Shown piece after piece: positions 1 to 7,528 of a stretch of 64,000 nucleotides of DNA. The translations under genes were made by a program, and so were the position numbers. Source of the stretch: an uncultured Bacillota bacterium (GTDB lineage Bacteria > Bacillota > Clostridia > Lachnospirales > Lachnospiraceae); contig CASEXH010000033.1 in the NCBI GenBank assembly GCA_949291945.1, positions 1 through 64,000 of the forward strand, in the 5' to 3' direction. Position 1 is the stretch's first letter; the number at the start of each line of letters is the position of its first letter. The notes under the pieces are model-generated. The model worked only from the letters and a program-made list of their open reading frames with translations, was not told the origin of the DNA and did not search any database.

Positions 1-102
1 AGGAGTAAGACCCCTTGAAGACGACGAGGTAGATAGGGCAGAGGTGGAAGTGCAGCAATGTATGGAGCTGACTGCTACTAATCGGTCGAGGGCTTGACCA
101 AG
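1..102 (+). rRNA. 23S rRNA, 3' end (partial)
   Basis: The first ~100 bases match the conserved 3' end of bacterial 23S rRNA, with the CCCCTTGAAGACGACGAGG segment, GAGCTGACTGCTACTAATCG and the final GTCGAGGGCTTGACCA. The rest of the gene lies to the left of the window. The exact 3' end is set by family knowledge, not by a visible processing site. Between it and the first tRNA (103-325) I see spacer only and no 5S rRNA. Confidence 0.93.
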
Positions 103-325
103 AGTGAGGGAAGCGGCAGACGGGAATCTTTGGCAGACGGAAATGTTTACATTTCCGGATGGGAAAGAGGACCGGATGGCATTTGCGGAGCAAAGGACAC
201 GAAATAGACCGCAGGTCTATGAGTGACCGCTGACGAGCGAACGCAGCCAAAGGACCTCACCAAGCGGCAAAAGTTGGATAAACAGTTTTACATGTGTGGT
301 TTTGAAGGTACAGACCTTCTAATAC

Positions 326-399
326 GGCCCAGTGGCTCAGTTGGTTAGAGCGCCGCCCTGTCACGGCGGAGGTCGAGAGTTCGAGTCTCTTCTGGGTCG
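326..399 (+). tRNA. tRNA-Asp (GTC)
   Basis: Cloverleaf with acceptor stem GGCCCAG/CTGGGTC, anticodon loop CTGTCAC giving GTC, and T-loop TTCGAGT. CCA is not encoded. First of seven tRNA genes trailing the rRNA operon. Confidence 0.97.
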
Positions 400-431
400 T
401 TTGTTTCTGAAAAGAAACATATTTCTATAAT

Positions 432-504
432 GGGATCTTAGCTCAGCTGGGAGAGCATCTGCCTTACAAGCAGAGGGTCATAGGTTCGAGCCCTATAGGT
501 CCCA
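432..504 (+). tRNA. tRNA-Val (TAC)
   Basis: Acceptor stem GGGATCT/AGGTCCC, D-arm AGCTCAGCTGGGAGAGC, anticodon TAC, T-loop TTCGAGC. CCA not encoded. Confidence 0.97.
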
Positions 505-515
505 TTTTACAATAA

Positions 516-597
516 GGGCGATTTCCCGAGTGGCCAAAGGGGACAGACTGTAAATCTGCTGGCAAAGCCTTCGGTGGTTCGAATCCACCATCGCCCA
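516..597 (+). tRNA. tRNA-Tyr (GTA)
   Basis: An 82-base class II tRNA with a long variable arm, acceptor stem GGGCGAT/ATCGCCC, anticodon GTA in ACTGTAAAT, and T-loop TTCGAAT. Confidence 0.97.
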
Positions 598-620
598 TTT
601 AAAACTGAATACCACATCAT

Positions 621-693
621 GCCGATGTGGCTCAATTGGCAGAGCAGCTGATTTGTAATCAGCAGGTTATCGGTTCGAGTCCGATCATCGGCT
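621..693 (+). tRNA. tRNA-Thr (TGT)
   Basis: Acceptor stem GCCGATG/CATCGGC. The anticodon loop TTTGTAA gives anticodon TGT. T-loop TTCGAGT. CCA not encoded. Confidence 0.96.
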
Positions 694-703
694 TAGATAT
701 TAA

Positions 704-777
704 CGCGGGGTGGAGCAGTCTGGAAGCTCGTCGGGCTCATAACCCGAAGGTCGCAGGTTCAAATCCTGCCCCCGCTA
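704..777 (+). tRNA. tRNA-fMet (CAT), initiator
   Basis: Starts CGCGGGG and ends CCCCGCT plus A73, so the first base pair is an unpaired C1/T72. An unpaired 1-72 position is the hallmark of initiator tRNA. Anticodon CAT sits in GGGCTCATAACCC, with the GGG/CCC anticodon-stem pairs typical of initiators. Confidence 0.96.
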
Positions 778-783
778 CTTAAT

Positions 784-856
<73 letters not shown>

Positions 857-864
857 TTTTTTAT

Positions 865-937
865 GGAGCATTAGCTCAGTCGGTAGAGCACTTGACTTTT
901 AATCAAGTTGTCCGGGGTTCGAATCCCCGATGCTTCA
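865..937 (+). tRNA. tRNA-Lys (TTT)
   Basis: Acceptor stem GGAGCAT/ATGCTTC, anticodon loop CTTTTAA giving TTT, T-loop TTCGAAT. Last tRNA of the cluster. Confidence 0.97.
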
Positions 938-944
938 TTGGATA

Positions 945-988
945 AAATGGCTTAAATCTTTATATGATAAGGATTTAAGCCATTTTTC
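945..988 (+). terminator. Terminator of rRNA-tRNA operon
   Basis: Hairpin with arms AAATGGCTTAAATC and GATTTAAGCCATTT, followed by a T-rich tail, just after tRNA-Lys. Classic intrinsic terminator. Confidence 0.9.
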
Positions 989-1061
989 TTTTGGCTTTCT
1001 TTAGAAATATTCCATGGAATAGACAAACTTTTTTGCTAGGATAAAATGGGAGGTAAAAAGT

Positions 1062-1676
1062 ATGGATTTTTTTATTGGATCAGAAGATTATTTTCAATTT
1101 GTAAAGCCTTATCAGGAAGCTATGGACTTTCTTATGGTCCAGATTAATGTGCTGGATGAAGACTACAGAGAAAAATATAGAGATTATCCCATTCATAATA
1201 TACAATCTAGGATAAAATCCAAAGAGAGTATTCTGGGAAAATTAAAGAGGAAGAATCTTAAAGAGAATTTAGAAACAGCAAAGAATCATCTTACAGATAT
1301 TGCAGGAATAAGAATTATATGCTACTTTGAAGCAGACGTATATCACGTTGCGGAACAGATCAAGAAATATACAGATATGATTTGCATGAGGGAAAGCGAC
1401 TATATTGCAAATCCCAAGCCAAATGGATACAAGAGCTATCATATTATTTTAGGGGTGCCTGTCTATCATACGGACAGCAAAGAATATTATCCGGTGGAAG
1501 TGCAGATACGTTCGTTAACGATGGATCTCTGGGCCAGTATGGAGCACAGAATTATTTATAAATCTCCTAATGTAGATATAGAAAGATCAAGGAAAGTATT
1601 TTTAAAATTTGCAAATGAGCTGAAGGAATGTGAAAATCAGTTATTTGATTTAAAAGAAGAAAATAATAAAATGTAA
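1062..1676 (+). CDS. Small alarmone synthetase, RelA/SpoT domain (RelQ/YjbM type)
   Basis: A 204-residue protein made of a single RelA/SpoT nucleotidyltransferase domain, as in RelP/RelQ small alarmone synthetases, which make (p)ppGpp from ATP and GDP/GTP without the hydrolase, TGS and ACT domains of long Rel. Visible motifs are DIAGIRIICYF, the synthetase loop NPKPNGYKSYH, VEVQIRS and MDLWASMEH. The start ATG follows GGGAGG by about eight bases. It is followed at once by a small unknown gene and then a terminator, so the two may be co-transcribed. Family assignment is firm; the choice between RelQ and RelP subtypes is inferred from length and motif order. Confidence 0.9.
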   Translation: MDFFIGSEDYFQFVKPYQEAMDFLMVQINVLDEDYREKYRDYPIHNIQSRIKSKESILGKLKRKNLKENLETAKNHLTDIAGIRIICYFEADVYHVAEQIKKYTDMICMRESDYIANPKPNGYKSYHIILGVPVYHTDSKEYYPVEVQIRSLTMDLWASMEHRIIYKSPNVDIERSRKVFLKFANELKECENQLFDLKEENNKM

Positions 1677-1720
1677 TGGGACTGCTCTATAATATCGGGA
1701 GAAGAGAAGGAATTATAGAC

Positions 1721-2002
1721 ATGAAACATATTATTTGTGGATATCGTTTCATGAAATCAAATGGATATGTGGATATTAGTCGTATTTGTTTAAACCATTC
1801 TTATCCTTATAAGGACATCCGTGTATATAATGGAAAAAATGACCGTACTGAAAAAGAGACAGGGTTTATAGAAAAATATCTGGCGGAGACAAAATATGAC
1901 GATTATGACAGGCTGGACGTATGCCGATTGAAAGTAACGCAGCAGAACTGTAAATTTAACCGCTCTGACCCTTTGGCCACTTATACACTGAGGCTAACCT
2001 GA
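1721..2002 (+). CDS. Hypothetical protein, 93 aa
   Basis: A small, soluble, Tyr/Lys/Asp-rich protein without a domain I recognise. The N-terminus reads MKHIICGYRFMKSNGYVDIS. I chose the ATG at 1721 because GAGAAGGA lies about nine bases upstream. An in-frame ATG at 1676 directly after the upstream stop (TAATG) would add 15 residues and give translational coupling. It sits between the alarmone synthetase and the terminator at 2035, so it is probably the second gene of that transcript. No function is proposed. Confidence 0.55.
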   Translation: MKHIICGYRFMKSNGYVDISRICLNHSYPYKDIRVYNGKNDRTEKETGFIEKYLAETKYDDYDRLDVCRLKVTQQNCKFNRSDPLATYTLRLT

Positions 2003-2034
2003 ATTAAAAGCAGCAGCTTCAATTTTTACAAAAA

Positions 2035-2085
2035 AGAAACCAGAATCAATGAGGGGGGAAGGTTGATTCTGGTTTCTCTTTTTTT
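2035..2085 (+). terminator. Intrinsic terminator / hairpin H1-A
   Basis: Fifteen-bp perfect stem (AGAAACCAGAATCAA and its complement) around the loop TGAGGGGGGAAGG, followed by CTTTTTTT. It ends the transcript of the alarmone synthetase. The same loop core TGAGGGGG recurs in the hairpin at 2309-2346, where the stem sequence differs. Confidence 0.85.
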
Positions 2086-2198
2086 AATATTGTAAAATAT
2101 TAAAAAGAAGGAGAGCCGGTTAAAATTAATACCGGCATATGAAAAAGAAAAAGATTTTTGAAAAAGTCTTATCGGCTTTTACAAGTAATAATATAGCG
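2035..2198 (+). repeat. Duplicated structured element, copy A
   Basis: Copy A consists of hairpin H1 (2035-2077), the purine block AAAAAGAAGGAG (2102-2113), a short hairpin H2 with stem GCCGGT/ACCGGC (2115-2136), and a conserved tail starting ATATGAAAAAG and running to TAATATA near 2198. Copy B at 2309-2456 has the same order. The tails are nearly identical, whereas both hairpin stems differ in sequence but still pair. This lies in a 545-base stretch (2003-2547) with no recognisable protein gene. Confidence 0.7.
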
Positions 2199-2231
2199 GG
2201 AAAATGTGATGATTCTGTGATGAAAAAATAA
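2139..2231 (+). CDS. Possible 30-aa peptide inside copy A
   Basis: An ATG 26 bases after AGAAGGAG opens a frame for 30 residues beginning MKKKKIFEKVLSAFTSNN. In copy B two single-base deletions in the A and T runs truncate the equivalent frame after six codons. The nucleotide tail is therefore conserved better than the peptide, which argues against a selected protein. Listed because it is the only small frame with a nearby purine-rich block. Confidence 0.2.
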   Translation: MKKKKIFEKVLSAFTSNNIAGKCDDSVMKK

Positions 2232-2308
2232 AAGAAATGTGAAATTGCTAAAAATCACAAATTATTGACCGAAAATGTATTAGACCAGAAGAAAATCTGA
2301 TAACGCAA

Positions 2309-2456
2309 CAAGAGCAGGAATCTGAGGGGGCTGATTCCTGCTCTTGTCTTATAATCATAAAAAAGAAGGAGTAACTGACATTTCCTATGTCAGTATATGA
2401 AAAGAAAAAGATTTTGAAAAAGTCTTATTGGCTTTTACAAGTATTAATATACAGCG
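2309..2456 (+). repeat. Duplicated structured element, copy B
   Basis: Hairpin H1-B has a 14-bp stem CAAGAGCAGGAATC/GATTCCTGCTCTTG and loop TGAGGGGGCT. It is followed by AAAAAGAAGGAG (2360-2371), hairpin H2-B with stem ACTGACAT/ATGTCAGT (2374-2394), and the conserved tail (2395-2456). The stems differ from copy A while pairing is kept. H1-B is followed by only a weak T tract (TCTTAT). Confidence 0.7.
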
Positions 2457-2547
2457 TAAATAAGGATAATTTGTGACAAAAAGCTAAAAGAAAAATAAAA
2501 AAGGATTTTTTTGATTTATATTTTTTTAAGTTTTCCTTTTTAATTTC

Positions 2548-3321
2548 TTATTTTTCTGCTTTGTATGGAGGATCTGCAGGATAACTTCCCGCAGCTTTCT
2601 GCATGCCTCGCTGGATCGCATCTCTGGAGTTTTTCCAGTCTGCATCTTTATTTTTATAGTCGAATTTGTCGCAGAACCATTCCAAGTCATCCGTGACTCT
2701 CTGAAGGTTTTCTGTCATCAGAGGAAATAGAGTATCATAGAATTCTTTCTTTTCTTTATCGGAAAGAAGGACTTCTGCTGTTTCTACCAGATCGGCGAAA
2801 TGGGGGAGACAGAATCCCTTGCTGTTTTTGAAGAGGTCCTTAAATTCCGGATTTTTTCTGTATAACTCGAAGAAGGTATCCAGGTAGCGGTTGTAAGTAT
2901 TTCTGTAATAGTCACAGATATAACAGGAATCTTCCTGTTCTTTTACCCAGCTTCCGATAGAAGTCTTAGGATTGTCTGTATCAATCTTTGCTTTTTTAAA
3001 ATGTCCCAGCATGGAAGCCTTTCCCGGCGAAAACATTTTCAACTGCTGCTTCAGTTCTTCGTTTTTCTTTTTGAAATGAGTAGTCAGGATCAGACCGCAG
3101 CCCAGGCGGTTTCCATAGTCGAACATTTTTTTATAATGTTGCCGGCAAAAGCCCATTTTATCAGTTTCTGCCCGGACGTCGTCTTCCATATAGGAGGCCC
3201 CGGAACCCAGTACGAAGTCTATGGCGTGTTGTTCTAGATTTCGTTCGATAAAGCAGAAAGGGCATTCATCTTCTGCTTTAAAAGCATCCATTAAAGGAAT
3301 TGTGTATATTTTTTCTTTCAT
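2548..3321 (-). CDS. DUF6062 family protein
   Basis: A 257-residue cytosolic protein with repeated Cys/His motifs: CPFCFIE near residue 20, CRQHY near 59, CYICDYY in the middle and CLPHF further on. This spacing suggests one or two metal sites. The pattern fits the clostridial family catalogued as DUF6062, whose function is unknown. The start is preceded by GAGGAACTTGCT on the minus strand. It is transcribed alone, towards the duplicated element. The family name is from memory, so the motif description is more reliable than the label. Confidence 0.75.
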   Translation of the reverse strand: MKEKIYTIPLMDAFKAEDECPFCFIERNLEQHAIDFVLGSGASYMEDDVRAETDKMGFCRQHYKKMFDYGNRLGCGLILTTHFKKKNEELKQQLKMFSPGKASMLGHFKKAKIDTDNPKTSIGSWVKEQEDSCYICDYYRNTYNRYLDTFFELYRKNPEFKDLFKNSKGFCLPHFADLVETAEVLLSDKEKKEFYDTLFPLMTENLQRVTDDLEWFCDKFDYKNKDADWKNSRDAIQRGMQKAAGSYPADPPYKAEK

Positions 3322-3531
3322 AGCAAGTTCCTCGATTCTCGTTTTTTTAAGAGTAACACAAATAAGAAAAGAAGAAAAGAGAAGTAGTTACGAAAAATGT
3401 GGAAAACCTCAGAAAAAATTTTTATAGATGTGGAAAAAGAATTTCCGGTTGAAGATGATTTTCAGGTATCCCTGGAGAGGAAAAAGTGGTAAAATGGTTT
3501 TCAGAATATATACAGAATGGAGAGGAACGAA

Positions 3532-4821
3532 ATGAGCAAGGAATATCATATTGAAACAAAATGTATCCAGTCTGGCTGGAAGCCTAAAAAAGGCGAACCC
3601 AGAATGATGCCTATCATTCAGAGCACAACATTCAAATACGACACTACAGAAGAAATGGGACGTCTTTTTGATCTGAAGGACAATGGATATTTTTATACAA
3701 GATGTCAGAATCCTACCAATGATATGGTTGCGGCTAAGATTGCAGATCTGGAAGGAGGCGTTGCAGCGGTTCTTACTTCTTCCGGACAGGCTGCCAATTT
3801 CTATGCAGTGTTTAATATCTGTGAGGCAGGAGACCATGTGATCTGTGCTTCTGCTATTTACGGTGGAACTTTGAATGTATTAGGCGTTACTGCAAAGAAG
3901 ATGGGAATCGACTGTACCTTTATTGATGTAGATGCTCCTAAGGAAGAGCTGGATAAGGCTTTCCGTCCGAATACAAAGGCAGTGATTGCCGAGACCATTG
4001 CAAATCCGGCCCTGGTAGTTCTGGATATTGAGAAGATGGCAGATCTGGCCCACAGCCATGGGGTTCCTCTGATCGTGGATAATACTTTTGCTACACCGGT
4101 AAACTGCCAGCCGTTCAAATGGGGAGCAGATATTGTTACCCACTCTACTACAAAATATATGGATGGACATGCAGCCCAGGTGGGAGGCGCCATTGTGGAC
4201 AGCGGAAACTTCGACTGGGAAGCACATGCAGAGAAATTTCCGGGCTTGACAAAACCGGATGAGTCTTATCATGGAGTTATCTATACAAAACAGTTTGGAA
4301 AAGCTGCTTATATTACCAAAATCAACGCTCAGCTTATGAGAGACTTAGGTTCTATACCTTCTCCTATGAATAGCTTTATCCTGAATCTGGGGCTGGAATC
4401 TCTGGTGCTGAGAGTTGAGAGACACTGCTATAATGCCCAGAAAGTAGCAGAATATCTGGAAGCCCATCCCCTTGTAGGCAAGGTAAATTATCCGGGACTG
4501 CCTGGAGATAAATACTATGACCTGGCCCAGAAGTATATGCCAAAGGGAACCTGCGGAGTTATTTCCTTTGAATTAAAAGCAGGAAGAGAGGCTGCAGTGA
4601 AATTTATGGACAGCCTGAAACTGGCTTCTATTGTAACGCATGTGGCAGATGCAAAGACAAGTGTTCTTCATCCTGCCAGCCATACCCACAGACAGCTCAA
4701 TGATGAGCAGCTGGTGGCAGCAGGTGTTTCTCCGGGAATGATCCGTCTCTCTGTTGGAATCGAGCATATAGACGATATCATTGGGGATTTGGAACAGGCT
4801 CTTGCCGCCAGTGAAAAGTAA
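3532..4821 (+). CDS. O-acetylhomoserine sulfhydrylase (Cys/Met metabolism PLP enzyme)
   Basis: A 429-residue PLP-dependent enzyme of the Cys/Met metabolism family, of the O-acetylhomoserine aminocarboxypropyltransferase (MetY) type, which makes homocysteine from O-acetylhomoserine and sulfide. The PLP lysine is K208 in HSTTKYMDGHA. SGQAANFYAVF, IVDNTFATP and the C-terminal MIRLSVGIEHIDDI are family signatures. I chose the ATG at 3532, eight bases after GGAGAGG. The next gene, mnmM-like, starts 20 bases after the stop, so they form a probable operon. A methionine gamma-lyase role cannot be excluded from sequence alone. Confidence 0.88.
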   Translation: MSKEYHIETKCIQSGWKPKKGEPRMMPIIQSTTFKYDTTEEMGRLFDLKDNGYFYTRCQNPTNDMVAAKIADLEGGVAAVLTSSGQAANFYAVFNICEAGDHVICASAIYGGTLNVLGVTAKKMGIDCTFIDVDAPKEELDKAFRPNTKAVIAETIANPALVVLDIEKMADLAHSHGVPLIVDNTFATPVNCQPFKWGADIVTHSTTKYMDGHAAQVGGAIVDSGNFDWEAHAEKFPGLTKPDESYHGVIYTKQFGKAAYITKINAQLMRDLGSIPSPMNSFILNLGLESLVLRVERHCYNAQKVAEYLEAHPLVGKVNYPGLPGDKYYDLAQKYMPKGTCGVISFELKAGREAAVKFMDSLKLASIVTHVADAKTSVLHPASHTHRQLNDEQLVAAGVSPGMIRLSVGIEHIDDIIGDLEQALAASEK

Positions 4822-4841
4822 GATCTGGGGAAACCGGGATT

Positions 4842-5405
4842 ATGAATTTATATCAGATCACTTCCTGGAGCCAGGCATTATTCCGGCTTCAGGTTCCGGA
4901 AGAAGGACTTTATATAGACGCTACTATGGGAAACGGACATGACACTTTGTTTCTCTGTCACATGGCCAAAGAAAAAGGAAAGGTTCTGGCCTTTGACATT
5001 CAGGAACAGGCTTTGACAGCCACAGACCGGCTTCTCAGAGAACATCAGATGAGAGACCGGGCCACCCTGTATCTGGAAAGCCATGTTCACATGGATAGAT
5101 ATGCACAGGAAGAGTCGGCAGACGGGATCTTTTTCAATTTCGGCTATCTGCCGGGAGGGGATCATGCTCTTGCCACTCGGCCGGATACCAGTGTGGAAGC
5201 CATTGAAATAGGACTGAAGCTTTTGAAAAAGGGCGGCGTTATGGCTCTGTGTATTTATAGCGGAGGAGATACGGGATACGAGGAGAAAGAGAAGATTCTG
5301 GAGTATCTGAAATCTTTGGATGAAAAAAGATACCTGGTTATTTTAAGCAGCTTCTATAACAGAAAAAAAGATCCGCCTTTGCCGGTATTTGTTGTAAAGA
5401 AGTAA
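4842..5405 (+). CDS. MnmM-like tRNA (mnm5s2U34) methyltransferase, YtqB family
   Basis: A 187-residue class I SAM-dependent methyltransferase. The SAM-binding motif I is YIDATMGNGHDTLFL near residues 24-38, followed by VLAFDIQEQAL. FFNFGYLPGGDHALATRPD is characteristic of the YtqB/rRNA methylase-like family, shown in Bacillus to complete the mnm5s2U modification of the tRNA wobble base. Length matches the family (about 190). It is downstream of the sulfhydrylase gene by 20 bases and is closed by a terminator that reaches the next start codon. Confidence 0.82.
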   Translation: MNLYQITSWSQALFRLQVPEEGLYIDATMGNGHDTLFLCHMAKEKGKVLAFDIQEQALTATDRLLREHQMRDRATLYLESHVHMDRYAQEESADGIFFNFGYLPGGDHALATRPDTSVEAIEIGLKLLKKGGVMALCIYSGGDTGYEEKEKILEYLKSLDEKRYLVILSSFYNRKKDPPLPVFVVKK

Positions 5406-5414
5406 AGAAAGTAT

Positions 5415-5472
5415 GGGACTTGCGTTTTCTGACATATAATAAAGATAAGTCAGAACACAGGTCCCTGTTTTT
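5415..5472 (+). terminator. Probable terminator with interrupted stem
   Basis: Outer arms GGGAC (5415) and GTCCC (5461) and inner arms TTCTGAC and GTCAGAA form an interrupted stem ending in TGTTTTT. The T run touches the ATG at 5473, so the next gene has almost no leader of its own and no good ribosome binding site. Confidence 0.55.
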
Positions 5473-6339
5473 ATGTATAAAGAAAAAGATTCGGTTGTGT
5501 TTCTTCTTTTATTTTTTATACTTCTTCCCTATCTGATGACAGTCCTTATTCTGGGACGAAAGGCCTGTCCCCTAAGCAGAGAAATTTCTCTGGAAGAATA
5601 TGTACCGGCTGTGACAGCTTCCCAGATTTCTTGGGATTACAGCAAAGAAGCGATTAAGGTACAGACAGTGGCGGCCAGAAGCAATCTGTATGTCCAACAG
5701 GATAAAGCAGCGGAAAATCCGCTTATACAGGAGGCTGTGAGATATATAAGAAAACAGGATATGAACAGCCTCATGATGGAAAAATATCAGGTTTTTCTGG
5801 AGGCTGCCAGAGAAACCAGGGGGCAGGTGCTGAAAGAAAAAGGAGAAGTAAGGGAGATCCCCTATCATGCCGTAAGCGGAGGAATGACAAGAGATGGAAC
5901 AGAAATCCTGGGAGAAGCATATGGCTATCTTTCCTCGGCAGATACATCAAAGGATATAGATAGTCCGGATTATATGAAAGGCTGTTATTTTTCAGAAGAT
6001 GAGCTTGAAAATAAGATTAAGAAGAAGTATTCTGGATTTTCTTTTGATGAGGCGGGGACTGTAGAAGTGAAAATTTCGGATTCGGCCGGATATGTACTGG
6101 AAATTCAAATAGGAAATCAGGAATTTCAGGGAGAAGAGATAAAAGAGATATTGAATCTTTCTTCTTCCTGCTTTACTGTTCAGAAGCCGGAGGGGGAAAT
6201 ACGTTTTTTGTGCAGGGGCCAGGGCCATGGGATGGGAATCAGCCAGTATACGGTCCAGCAGATGTCTTTAGAAGGGAAAAAGTACGAAGAAATTCTTTCG
6301 TACTTTTTCCCTGAATTGAGTATAGAGTCTTTAAATTGA
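5473..6339 (+). CDS. spoIID: SpoIID/LytB-domain protein (stage II sporulation protein D-like)
   Basis: A 288-residue membrane-anchored protein. It has one N-terminal hydrophobic segment (about residues 9-27), then SLEEYVPAVTASQIS, whose glutamate corresponds to the catalytic Glu of SpoIID, a lytic transglycosylase of the engulfing septum. The C-terminal block CRGQGHGMGISQYTVQQM is the other SpoIID hallmark. SpoIID works with SpoIIM, SpoIIP and SpoIIQ during engulfment, and a SpoIIQ-like gene lies 1.2 kb downstream. The ribosome binding site is weak and the start codon lies in the T tract of the preceding terminator, so the start is less certain. Confidence 0.85.
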   Translation: MYKEKDSVVFLLLFFILLPYLMTVLILGRKACPLSREISLEEYVPAVTASQISWDYSKEAIKVQTVAARSNLYVQQDKAAENPLIQEAVRYIRKQDMNSLMMEKYQVFLEAARETRGQVLKEKGEVREIPYHAVSGGMTRDGTEILGEAYGYLSSADTSKDIDSPDYMKGCYFSEDELENKIKKKYSGFSFDEAGTVEVKISDSAGYVLEIQIGNQEFQGEEIKEILNLSSSCFTVQKPEGEIRFLCRGQGHGMGISQYTVQQMSLEGKKYEEILSYFFPELSIESLN

Positions 6340-6348
6340 AATGGCTGA

Positions 6349-6436
6349 CCTTAGTGTACTGTATCATTCACTTTCAGCATAATGAAAAGTTCAGGCAAGT
6401 CATTATGCGAAATGTGAGTGATACAGTATACTAAGG
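6349..6436. repeat. Long inverted repeat between convergent genes
   Basis: Two 37-base arms (6349-6385 and 6400-6436), starting CCTTAGTGTACTGTATCA and ending TGATACAGTATACTAAGG, match at 32 of 37 positions around a 14-base loop. No T tract follows on either strand. The right arm contains the stop codon of the minus-strand gene. It could serve as a bidirectional terminator or be a palindromic mobile relic. Confidence 0.85.
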
Positions 6437-7321
6437 TGCTGTGACCAGATTCAGATAGGAAGTTTCCACTGTGATCCCGTCTTCTGTAGAGACATCGGAA
6501 ATAAAAAATTCTACCTGATCTCCTTCTTTGATTTCATAAAATCCCTGGACATTAAAGGGATAGAGGAGGGTCATGGAACCGTGTATGGTAATATTGCTTC
6601 CATTTTTAATATCATTTCCGGAATAATCTTTCAGATTGGTGACTTTTGCCTCCATGGTAGTGGAGTCAGTAATAGAAGTAATCTCAGCCTGGAGACTTTC
6701 CAGATTGCTGCTATCCGGTATCAGATCAGATATTTGTGTATCATCAGAATCTTCTGCAGGAAGATCCTGAGCAGTTATGGTTAATACCCTTTTAGAACCG
6801 GGAAGATAGGTTACATCAAAAAGGGCATTCTCTGAATATGTATAGGACTGGACCTTGGAATTATTATCCAGCTCATCAGAAGGAACTGCGTAAGAAAAGG
6901 AATTATACAGATCTTTATTGATATTAAGAGTAAGAGTCTCTTCTTCTTCGCTGGTACCGGAGAGTTTGTAGGTATTCAAATTCAGAATATGCCGGTTCAT
7001 GGTAAATTTTGTGTTACTCAGCACAGCCCGGGAAGGATTTCTCAGTGAGAATAGATCCATGGCCCCTGTACGAAGAAAAACAATGCTGCACAGGAGTACC
7101 ACAAGGGCATAAAGAAAAGGAATATCCACATGATCATCCAGAAAATCCCGCAGATCAGGCAAAAGTTTATAAACAATGTAAAATATACTGGATAGGAGTA
7201 TAACTGCAGACAATATGTAATACAGAACCGGCGCCTGTGTGATGCGGTAGCACAGCAGCAGTATCAGGAAATCTATGAAGATAAATACGGCTGCGAAACA
7301 GCCCTTATAAGTTTTAACCAT
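6431..7321 (-). CDS. Membrane protein of unknown function, 296 aa
   Basis: The N-terminal ~90 residues hold three hydrophobic segments (about 8-26, 33-50 and 67-86). An external, acidic and Ser/Thr-rich domain follows, containing LTLNINKDLYNSF and ITAQDLPAEDSDD and ending YEIKEGDQVEFFISDV. The last part resembles a small beta-rich fold but I recognise no family. It lies between spoIID-like and spoIIQ-like genes on the opposite strand, so a link to sporulation is only positional. Its stop codon is inside the long inverted repeat. Confidence 0.7.
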   Translation of the reverse strand: MVKTYKGCFAAVFIFIDFLILLLCYRITQAPVLYYILSAVILLSSIFYIVYKLLPDLRDFLDDHVDIPFLYALVVLLCSIVFLRTGAMDLFSLRNPSRAVLSNTKFTMNRHILNLNTYKLSGTSEEEETLTLNINKDLYNSFSYAVPSDELDNNSKVQSYTYSENALFDVTYLPGSKRVLTITAQDLPAEDSDDTQISDLIPDSSNLESLQAEITSITDSTTMEAKVTNLKDYSGNDIKNGSNITIHGSMTLLYPFNVQGFYEIKEGDQVEFFISDVSTEDGITVETSYLNLVTAP

Positions 7322-7528
7322 TGAAAATCCTCCGCCTGAAGTGTTTTGCGAGCCTCAGTATTTTCATGCAAGCACGAAAATACATGACCTTTTGACCCTG
7401 ATATCATCATTTTATCATATTAGGGGGGAAAAGAGAAATAGATTGTGTATAAGTTTTCAGTTTCTGGCAATCCTATATTTGAAAAGAAAAAGGGGCGGAT
7501 TGCTCCAGGATAGGCAGAGGTGAAAATT

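Noticed and set aside
3322-3531. SAM or T-box riboswitch upstream of the sulfhydrylase gene
   Set aside because: I see no conserved SAM-I or T-box core and no terminator-antiterminator pair in this leader.
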